Source: J029 sp964482495
GTDB taxonomy: Bacteria; Planctomycetota; UBA1135
Direction of reading: 5' to 3'
Assembly: GCA_964482495.1 (NCBI GenBank)
Contig: CAYZXS010000034.1
Coordinates: 1-39,650 of the forward strand
Length of the DNA: 39,650 bases
Of the stretch, positions 17,658-24,110 are shown piece after piece. Each line of letters begins with the position of its first letter. Positions within the stretch are counted from its first letter, which is position 1. The notes beneath the pieces are model-generated. The model was not told where the DNA came from and ran no database searches. It worked only from the letters and a program-made list of their open reading frames with translations. The position numbers were made by a program, and so were the translations under genes.

Positions 17658-19784
17658 CTAAGGCGTCACCGTCAGCACCGCCGCGTTGGTGGCGTTGCTC
17701 GGGACCGTGCCCTCCATCGACAACACCGACCACCAGAAGCTGAGGCCGACCCAGGCGGCCAGCTCGTTGGGCACGGTGATGATCAGCGACGCCGCGTCGC
17801 CGTTGCCGTCCAGGTAGCCGCTGAAGTTCTGCATCGACGGCTCGTAGTCCATCCGCGCCAGCTTCTCGGTCAGCAGGTCGTAGGTCAGCGGGATGCTGAC
17901 GCCGCCGTAGAGGATGCCCGGGTCGGTTCCGGTCATCGAGCCCAGCATCCGGAAGTGGTGACCGGCCATGCCGTCGTGGAAGTTGATGGTCATGATGATG
18001 GTGTCGCCGGCCGCGGCCGAGATGGTGCCCGAGGACAGGGTCAGCGTGCCCGGCACGCGGTCGTCCAGCGGATCGGTGGCGTCGGTCTCGCCGAGGTTCT
18101 GGCGGCCGTTGAGGTTGGCGTCCTCGGCGCCGTCGCCGATGCCGCCGCCGTCGCTGTCGGGGTCGAGCGGGTCGGTGGTGCTGGCGGGGTGCATGTCCGG
18201 CTGGAAGATGGCCGGGTCGGTGCCGAGGATGCCGAGGCCGGGGTCGCCGGGCAGGCCGTTGCGGACGCCGAGCTCGGTGCCGTCCTGCAGCAGGTCGGCG
18301 TCGCTGTCGAGGAGCAGCGGGTCGGTGCCGGTCCAGGCGGCGTTCAAGCTCGACTCGCGCCAGTCCGACAGGCCGTCGTCGTCGCTGTCCTGGTCGTGGT
18401 CGTCGGTGCCGGCGGCCGCCTCGTGCAGGTCGGCGAGCAGGTCGCCGTCGGTGTCGGCCAGGGACAGCCAGGCCTCGACCGCGCCGGCGCCGCCGCCCGC
18501 GGCCCCGGGGGCGCCCCAGGCTCCGAACAGGATGTCGCTCAGGCCGTCGCCGTTCAGGTCGCCGGCGGAGGCCACGGCGTCGCCCATGCGGTCGCCGGCG
18601 CTGCCGTGGAAGAAGTGCAGCACCGAGGCGTCGGCGCCGGAGAGGGCGAAGACGCCGCCGGCGTTGGGGTTGGACAGGAAGTCGAAGCGGCCGCTGCCGA
18701 CCAAGAAGTCGGGGATGGCGTCGCCGTCGCAGTCGCCGAGGCCGGCCACGGCGCGGCCGAGCTCGTCGCCGGCGGCGGGGCCGTCGACCTGGAACAGCAG
18801 CGCGCCGGTGGCGCCGGACCAGACCAGGGCCGAACCGGCCTCGATCAAGCCCGCGGGGTCGGCGCCGGGGGCGCCGGCCATCAGGTCGGGGGTGCCGTCG
18901 CCGTCGATGTCCCCGGCCGCGGCCACCGCCATGCCGAGGTGGTCAGCACCGAAGGCGCCGTCGAAGCGCAGCAGCTCGCTGCCGTCGGCGCCGGAGTAGA
19001 CGAACACCGAGCCGGCCGAGGTGCCGCTGGCGGGGCTGGCCAGGGGCGCCCCGACCATCAGGTCGGCGGCGCCGTCGCCGTTCAGGTCGCCTACGCCTGC
19101 GACGCAGCGCCCGAACCATTCACCCGCGGTGGATCCGTCGAAGCGGTAGAGCAGCGCCCCGTCGGCGCCAGAATGCACGAAGGCCGAGCCGGCGGAGGCC
19201 AGGCCGTTGGGATCGGCGGCGCGGGCGCCGATCAGCAGGTCGGGGGTGCCGTCCTGGTCGACGTCGCCGGCCCCGGCGACGCAGTAGCCGTAGAGGTCGC
19301 CGCCCGCCAGCCCCTCGAGGCGGAGCAGCAGCGAGCCGTCGGCGCCCGAGCGCAGGTCGACGGCGCCGGCGTCGACGCGGCCGGCGGGGTCGGCGTAGGG
19401 CGAGGCGATCAGGAGGTCGGGGGTGCCGTCGCCGTCGACGTCGCCGACGCCGGCCAGAGCCTGGCCGAGGTAGTCCCCCGCCGCGGCGCCGTCGAACTGG
19501 AGCAGCAGGCTGCCGTCCTGCCCGGAGCTGACGAAGGCGGAGCCGGCGCGGAGCAGGCCGCCCGGGCTCTGGAGGTGTCCGCCGTAGAGCAGGTCGGGGG
19601 TGCCGTCGCCGTCGACGTCGCCGGCCGAGGCCGCGGCCCAGCCGAGCTGGCCGTCGAGCACGCCACCCTCGAAGCGGTGCGCCTGTTCGGCGATCGGGCC
19701 GAACCCCTGGGCGGAGAGGAGAGAGGCAGGCAGGAGGGCGGCCAGGACGGCCGCGATGGGCAGGAGGGGAGGGTTCAGGGGCAT
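17658..19784 (-). CDS. Secreted FG-GAP propeller of 59-residue repeats with calcium-loop linker and beta C-terminal domain
   Basis: The protein has 708 residues from the ATG at 19784, which gives a clean signal peptide (MPLNPPLLPIAAVLAALLPA, cleavage near SAQ). In-frame ATGs at 19808, 19817 and 19832 are alternatives. Seven FG-GAP repeats follow, with calcium loops DVDGDGTPDLLYG, DVDGDGTPDLLIA, DVDQDGTPDLLIG, DLNGDGAADLMVG, DIDGDGTPDLMAG, DCDGDAIPDFLVG and DLNGDGLSDILFG. Six of the seven are spaced exactly 177 bp apart. Next is a thrombospondin type 3-like Asp-rich stretch (DTDGDLLADLHE, DQDSDDDGLSDWRE, LDSDADLLQDGTE, DPDSDGGGIGDG). The last ~125 residues are a beta-rich domain similar to that of the other FG-GAP protein. 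The protein is probably extracellular and calcium-dependent; its ligand is unknown. Confidence 0.87.
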   Translation of the reverse strand: MPLNPPLLPIAAVLAALLPASLLSAQGFGPIAEQAHRFEGGVLDGQLGWAAASAGDVDGDGTPDLLYGGHLQSPGGLLRAGSAFVSSGQDGSLLLQFDGAAAGDYLGQALAGVGDVDGDGTPDLLIASPYADPAGRVDAGAVDLRSGADGSLLLRLEGLAGGDLYGYCVAGAGDVDQDGTPDLLIGARAADPNGLASAGSAFVHSGADGALLYRFDGSTAGEWFGRCVAGVGDLNGDGAADLMVGAPLASPASGTSAGSVFVYSGADGSELLRFDGAFGADHLGMAVAAAGDIDGDGTPDLMAGAPGADPAGLIEAGSALVWSGATGALLFQVDGPAAGDELGRAVAGLGDCDGDAIPDFLVGSGRFDFLSNPNAGGVFALSGADASVLHFFHGSAGDRMGDAVASAGDLNGDGLSDILFGAWGAPGAAGGGAGAVEAWLSLADTDGDLLADLHEAAAGTDDHDQDSDDDGLSDWRESSLNAAWTGTDPLLLDSDADLLQDGTELGVRNGLPGDPGLGILGTDPAIFQPDMHPASTTDPLDPDSDGGGIGDGAEDANLNGRQNLGETDATDPLDDRVPGTLTLSSGTISAAAGDTIIMTINFHDGMAGHHFRMLGSMTGTDPGILYGGVSIPLTYDLLTEKLARMDYEPSMQNFSGYLDGNGDAASLIITVPNELAAWVGLSFWWSVLSMEGTVPSNATNAAVLTVTP
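18532..19625 (-). repeat. Seven in-frame direct repeats, 177-bp period
   Basis: The FG-GAP coding repeats recur with the plus-strand landmark aggtcgg (or aagtcgg) at 18706, 18883, 19060, 19237, 19414 and 19591, each exactly 177 bp apart. A seventh degenerate copy lies near 18532 (174 bp). This is 59 codons per blade. The repeats are coding, not intergenic. Confidence 0.8.
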
Positions 19785-19814
19785 GAGCCAGGGGCGGAGC
19801 ATCGCCATCGGGAG

Positions 19815-19875
19815 CATAAAGCGACCCAACACCTATATATACCAGGTATTTTAAAGATCGCCGTTATAGTTCTCC
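19815..19875. promoter_or_regulatory. AT-rich divergent promoter region
   Basis: This is the most AT-rich stretch between genes in this part of the window, with TATATATA around 19834-19841, TATTTTAAA at 19847-19855 and TTATAGT near 19864-19870. It lies between the FG-GAP gene (minus) and the S8 protease gene (plus). The tracts could supply -10 boxes in both directions. No specific start site can be fixed. The remaining ~155 bp up to the protease start shows nothing I recognise. Confidence 0.4.
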
Positions 19876-20030
19876 GCTCCCTCGCCGGCCACCGGAGTCC
19901 CATGCGGCTGGCCCAGAATTTGGGGAAACCTGAGGCCGCTGGCCCGTCTAAGAACCGCCCTCACGCCACCGGCGTGCCCCGGGATCCCCCGCCCGACCCC
20001 CATCCATCCCCACCGTCCCAGCCAACGAGC

Positions 20031-22103
20031 ATGCTCTCCATCCTCCTCCTTCCCGCGCTCCTCGTCCCCCAAGCCGGCTCCGACCCCGAGGGCTTCCACG
20101 CCCACGTCGGCGCCAACGGCGTCGAGGCCTTCCTGGTCGATCAACCCGACGCGGCCTCCAGCCACGCCTCGCGGCTGAATCACGACCTCGCCTCCAAGGA
20201 CGGCGTCGTGCCGCCGCCGACGGCCGGCTACCAGTTCACCAGCACCGTGCTGGTCGAGACCGCCGACCTCGGCGACCTGGGCGAGCTCGCCCGCAGCGTC
20301 AACGCCGAAGCCACCGTCGCCCCGCTGGGCTTCCTCGACGGCTTCGCCACCGTCTCGACCGGCAGCGTCCGGGAGGCGATCGCCATGAGCAACGCCCTCG
20401 AGGCGGTCTACGGCGCCGGCATGGCCTACGTCGACGTCGACGCCCCGAAGGAGCTGCGGCTGCCGAACGACCCCTTCTTCAGCCAGCAGTGGCACCTGCG
20501 CAACACCTCGAACCCGATCGCGGACATCAACGCCGAGCCGGCCTGGAACAACGGCTTCACCGGCACCGGCATGACCATCGGCATCACCGAGTGGGGCGTC
20601 GAGAACAGCCACTCCGACCTGACCAACCACCACAGCGCCGCCAGCCAGAACGCCGGCACCTCGAGCCACGGCACCGCCTGCGCCGGCGTCGCCGCCGCCA
20701 AGGGCAACAACAACATCATGGGCGTGGGCCTGGCCTACGACGCCCAGTGGTCCGAGCAGCTGGTCGGCTCCTCCTCGCAGACCGCCAGCGCCTTCCAGTA
20801 CCGCAACGACCTGAACGACGTCAAGAGCAACAGCTGGGGCCCGGCCGACAACGGCCGGCTGCACTACGTCAGCTCGACCGAGCTCAACGCGCTGGCCAGC
20901 TCGTGCCAGAACGGCCGCGGCGGCCTCGGCGAGGTCTTCACCTGGGCGGCCGGCAACGGCGGCACCGGCGACCGGGTCGAGTACGACCCCTACGCCTCCA
21001 GCCGCTACACCATCGCCGTGGGCGCCATCGGCGACCAGGACAAGCGCGCCTCCTACAACGAGCACGGCTCCTCGATGACGGTCGTCTGCCAGTCCAACGG
21101 CAACAACCGCGGCATCGCCACGACCACCTCCGGCAACGGCTGGACCACCAGCTTCGGCGGCACCTCCTCCGCGAGCCCGCTGGGCGCCGGCGCGGTCGCC
21201 CTGGTGCTCGATGCCAACCCCAACCTGACCTGGCGCGACGTCCAGCACGTGCTCATCCACTCGGCCCGCAAGTGCGACCCGAACAACACCATGTGGCTGA
21301 CCAACGGCGCCGGCCACGACGTCAACTACAACTTCGGCTTCGGCGCGGTCGAGATCAACGACGCCACCCAGCTGGCCCAGACCTGGACCAACGTCAGCCC
21401 CGAGCAGAGCTGGACCTCCGGCACCGTGAGCGTGAACCAGTCGATCCCGGACAACAACACCGCCGGCATCGACCAGATCGTCAACGTGCCCGCCGGCTTC
21501 TACTGCGAGGCGGTCGAGGTCAAGCTCAACATCAGCCACAACTACGTCGGCGACATCCGGGTCGAGCTGACCTCGCCCAGCGGCCACGTCTCGGCGCTGA
21601 CCCGCGTCCGCAGCGACTCGCAGAACAACTTCAACAACTACGTCCTGACGACCCTGCGCAACTGGGACGAGCTGGCCACCGGCGACTGGAAGGTCCACGT
21701 CTCCGACCGCCAGTCCGGCACCACCGGCACCTGGAGCAACTTCGAGCTGCGCCTGTACGGCAACGACGGCAGCCACCTCGGCGGCGGCAGCAACTTCACG
21801 CTGTCGAGCACCACGCTCGCCTCCGGCGCTTCGGCCACCATGTCGGTCGTGAACGGCACCCCGAGCTCGCCGGCCTACCTGGCCTACTCCACCGCCGGCC
21901 TCGGCTCCTTCACCGTCGGCGCCCTGGGCGTGACCCTCGGCATCGCCAGCCCGACCCAGGCCGGCACCGCCATCACCCTCGACGGCAGCGGCGCCGGTTC
22001 CTGGACCGTGCCGGTCCCGGCGGGCGCCTCCGGCGTGCACGTCTGGATGCAGGCCTGCCAGAGCGGCCTGGTGTCCAACATCATCGACAGCGTGGTCCTC
22101 TGA
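20031..22103 (+). CDS. Secreted S8 (kexin-like) serine protease with P domain; catalytic Asp position is Glu
   Basis: The protein has 690 residues from the ATG at 20031, with a short signal peptide (MLSILLLPALLVPQAG). A prodomain of ~130 residues precedes NDPFFSQQWHLRNT, which is typical of kexin/furin-like bacterial proteases just before the catalytic domain. Catalytic motifs are SSHGTACAGVAAA (His213), the oxyanion Asn in WAAGNGG, and GGTSSASPLGAG (Ser379). The Asp motif, normally (V/I)xDDG...HPDL, reads ITEWGVENSHSDL, so residue 187 is Glu instead of Asp (codon GAG, 20589-20591). Residues ~452-585 form a P/Homo B domain (VGDIRVELTSPSGHVSAL, TGTWSNFELRLYG). The last ~105 residues are a C-terminal domain shared with the LamG-like protein. 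Activity with Glu is plausible but untested. Confidence 0.9.
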   Translation: MLSILLLPALLVPQAGSDPEGFHAHVGANGVEAFLVDQPDAASSHASRLNHDLASKDGVVPPPTAGYQFTSTVLVETADLGDLGELARSVNAEATVAPLGFLDGFATVSTGSVREAIAMSNALEAVYGAGMAYVDVDAPKELRLPNDPFFSQQWHLRNTSNPIADINAEPAWNNGFTGTGMTIGITEWGVENSHSDLTNHHSAASQNAGTSSHGTACAGVAAAKGNNNIMGVGLAYDAQWSEQLVGSSSQTASAFQYRNDLNDVKSNSWGPADNGRLHYVSSTELNALASSCQNGRGGLGEVFTWAAGNGGTGDRVEYDPYASSRYTIAVGAIGDQDKRASYNEHGSSMTVVCQSNGNNRGIATTTSGNGWTTSFGGTSSASPLGAGAVALVLDANPNLTWRDVQHVLIHSARKCDPNNTMWLTNGAGHDVNYNFGFGAVEINDATQLAQTWTNVSPEQSWTSGTVSVNQSIPDNNTAGIDQIVNVPAGFYCEAVEVKLNISHNYVGDIRVELTSPSGHVSALTRVRSDSQNNFNNYVLTTLRNWDELATGDWKVHVSDRQSGTTGTWSNFELRLYGNDGSHLGGGSNFTLSSTTLASGASATMSVVNGTPSSPAYLAYSTAGLGSFTVGALGVTLGIASPTQAGTAITLDGSGAGSWTVPVPAGASGVHVWMQACQSGLVSNIIDSVVL

Positions 22104-22140
22104 CCCCGCCGCCGGGCGGCCCGCGCCGCCCACCCCCTTC

Positions 22141-22177
22141 TCCGGCGCCTGCCGTCACCGCGACGGCAGGCGCCGGA
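22141..22177. terminator. 16-bp perfect hairpin between convergent genes
   Basis: The arms at 22141-22156 and 22162-22177 are exact reverse complements (TCCGGCGCCTGCCGTC and its complement), with a 5-nt loop. It lies after the protease stop and overlaps the last codons of the opposing lipoprotein gene. There is no T-run on either side, so it would be a U-less terminator or RNA-stabilising stem serving both genes. Confidence 0.6.
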
Positions 22178-22859
22178 TCCGTACCGCGCGAACCGCGGCG
22201 GCGGTCTGGAAGCTGGCGACGCCCAGCGGACCGCCCGCGGCGATCTCGGCGCGCAGCTCCAGGCGCCGGCCGGCGACCTCCAGGTCGTAGAGCGGCTGGC
22301 CGTCCAGCCACACCACGACCCGGCCGCCGCTCACCCGGACCCGCGCCGCGTACGGCCGGCCCTGCTCGAAGCGCAGGTAGCGGGTGGTCTCGTTGGCCGA
22401 GGCGTCCGCGCCGTCGAGGCAGGACAGCCCGACCAGGGAGCCGCCCCAGCCGCCCAGGATCAGGCTGAGCGCGCCTTCGCTCACCGGGAAGCTCAGGCCG
22501 CAGAAGAAGTCGGTGCCGCCGAGCCGCGCCGCGACCACCTCGAGCTCGTAGTCATCGACCGGCAGCGGCGCGCCGTCCGGGAGCAGGGGCGCCGCCCAGC
22601 GGACGCCGGTCAAGCCCAGGCCGTAGCCGAAGCGCAAGCCGTCCGCCTCCGCGACCACCTCGGCCTCGCCGCCGAAGGGCACCGCCTCCCAGCCGGCGAA
22701 GCCAAGCTCGGAAGACCGTTCTGCGCCCAGCAGCTCGATCCAGGGACCGGGCGGCGGCGCCGGCGCGGAAGGCGTCTGCTCCGGCGGAGTGGCGCATCCG
22801 CCGACGAAGGCGGAGGCCAGGGCCAGGGCCAGGGCCGCCGGGCACCAGGAGCCATTCAT
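22155..22859 (-). CDS. Lipoprotein with DUF1080-like concanavalin-fold domain
   Basis: The protein has 234 residues from the ATG at 22859. A lipoprotein signal ends in FVGGC (Cys about residue 21), followed by a Pro/Ala-rich linker. The body (~40-234) is a beta-sandwich with alternating strands. Elements that resemble DUF1080/3-keto-disaccharide hydrolase-type domains include YELEVVAARLGGTDFFCGLSF, a GGWGGSLVGLSCLDG segment, DGQPLYDLEV and the terminal GPLGVASFQTAAAVRAVRIRRL. DUF1080 members bind or hydrolyse modified sugars; an activity for this one is inference. An upstream in-frame ATG at 22913 would lengthen the n-region and is less likely. The 3' end is embedded in a perfect hairpin shared with the convergent protease gene. 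Confidence 0.75.
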   Translation of the reverse strand: MNGSWCPAALALALASAFVGGCATPPEQTPSAPAPPPGPWIELLGAERSSELGFAGWEAVPFGGEAEVVAEADGLRFGYGLGLTGVRWAAPLLPDGAPLPVDDYELEVVAARLGGTDFFCGLSFPVSEGALSLILGGWGGSLVGLSCLDGADASANETTRYLRFEQGRPYAARVRVSGGRVVVWLDGQPLYDLEVAGRRLELRAEIAAGGPLGVASFQTAAAVRAVRIRRLPSR

Positions 22860-22940
22860 GCCTGGATCCTGGCGCCGATGGCGGCCCCGGACAAGAAAGA
22901 ACTGGGGGGCCACCCCGCTGGGGGGCGGCCCCGCGGCGGC

Positions 22941-24023
22941 TCAGCCGATCACCTCGGCGAGCACGTTGCTCATCTGCAGGCTCTCGCCATCCATGGCCTG
23001 GATCCAGACCGGCCGGCCGGAGACGCGGCCGGGCACGAAGGCGGTCTGCATGGCGTCGCCGTTGGCGTCGGCCGGGCAGGGCGGGATCGGCCGCACCGGC
23101 GGGCTGAGCATCGCCGTGCCCCAGGTGGTGGAGGTCGGGCCGGGTCCGGTCATGCTGTAGGCCAGGTAGACGGCGCCGTGCGGCGTGCAGCCGCTGATGG
23201 TGAAGGACACCGGCTGGCCCGGCAGCAGCGGGCTGCTGCTCAGCGACGGCCGCGGCTCGAGGTACTTGCGCACCAGGTAGGCCTCGACGGCCTCGCGATC
23301 CGCCTGGGTGACCGGCTGCGAGTAGAACAGGGTCTCGGCGACCTGGCCGACCAAGAAGTCCTGCAGGTTGTAGCGGGCGCCCAAGGTCACGCCGCGCAGG
23401 TTCTGGAGCGCCGCCGTCCCGGTGCCTTGCAGCGCGCCGTTGAGGAAGTGCTCCTGGAAGCCGTTGCCGAAGTACAGCGTGTGGACCTGGAACATCTCGT
23501 AGCCGACGTCGCTGCTGAGCACGGTCTCGACGCCGGTGAAGAGCTGCCAGCGGCCTGGGTGGAAGTTCGGCTGTCCGGTGAGGAAGGAGTTGCGGCCGAA
23601 GCTGTTGGCGCTGTCCAGGAGGTAGCAGGCGTCCTGACCGGGATCGACCCGCGCCACGAGGAAGATGGTGCGCTCCTCGGTCATGGTGCCGAACTCGGTG
23701 GACTCGTTGCCCCAGATGGCGTCATCGCCGTCGAAGGAGAGCGCCGGCCAGGCGTTGGCGGCCTCGGCCAGCCACAGCGGCTGCTCGTCGGTCCCCGGCG
23801 GCGTCTGGCGCAGGTGGTGGCCGGACACGGACCGGTCGTCCCAGCTCAGGACCGGGTCGCCGTTCGCCGTCGGCAGGCCGCTGTTGACCCCGACCCCGGC
23901 GTCGAACCAGGCGTACAGCCAGGGGTAAGCCGGGTCCGGCTCACCGTTGGCCAGGACGATCTGGGCAGGCGCCGCAGCGGACAGCGCGAAGCAAGACAGG
24001 AATAGCGCGATCGAACGATACAT
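22941..24023 (-). CDS. Secreted LamG/concanavalin-like protein with lineage-type C-terminal domain
   Basis: A 360-residue exported protein. Residues 1-20 are a signal peptide (MYRSIALFLSCFALSAAAPA). Residues ~25-255 look like a LamG/concanavalin A-type sandwich: WLYAWFDAGVGV, SWDDRSVSGHHLRQ, PALSFDGDDAIWG, ERTIFLVARVD, GRWQLFTG, and VGQVAETLFYSQPVTQADREAVEAYL followed by a conserved-looking LVRKYLEPRP end. This pattern is common for secreted Planctomycetes proteins. Residues ~262-360 are a separate domain with VYLAYSMTGPGP, a proline-rich loop, GRPVWIQAMDG and SNVLAEVIG. The same layout is seen in the S8 protease tail (YLAYSTAGLGS, VHVWMQACQSG, SNIIDSVVL). A binding or structural role outside the cell is likely; no enzymatic motif is visible. 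Confidence 0.8.
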   Translation of the reverse strand: MYRSIALFLSCFALSAAAPAQIVLANGEPDPAYPWLYAWFDAGVGVNSGLPTANGDPVLSWDDRSVSGHHLRQTPPGTDEQPLWLAEAANAWPALSFDGDDAIWGNESTEFGTMTEERTIFLVARVDPGQDACYLLDSANSFGRNSFLTGQPNFHPGRWQLFTGVETVLSSDVGYEMFQVHTLYFGNGFQEHFLNGALQGTGTAALQNLRGVTLGARYNLQDFLVGQVAETLFYSQPVTQADREAVEAYLVRKYLEPRPSLSSSPLLPGQPVSFTISGCTPHGAVYLAYSMTGPGPTSTTWGTAMLSPPVRPIPPCPADANGDAMQTAFVPGRVSGRPVWIQAMDGESLQMSNVLAEVIG

Positions 24024-24110
24024 GGTTCCCCCAGGGCCGCGGCGCAGTCGACGCCGCCAACCACGACCCCCTTAGTCGTGGGGTCGTGGGCGGAAACGGA
24101 TTCGCCGAGG

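Noticed and set aside
18532..19625. CRISPR array, because of regularly spaced repeats
   Set aside because: The 177-bp units are continuous coding repeats of an FG-GAP protein with no repeat-spacer structure and no cas genes.
17955..20030. Long in-frame N-terminal extension of the S8 protease
   Set aside because: It is antisense to the FG-GAP repeat gene and reads as low-complexity sequence. The signal peptide at 20031 marks the real start.
19851..22133. A 760-codon open frame on the minus strand opposite the S8 protease
   Set aside because: Low-complexity Val/Gly/Ala/Asp composition with no motif. The plus strand has all the protease and P-domain motifs.
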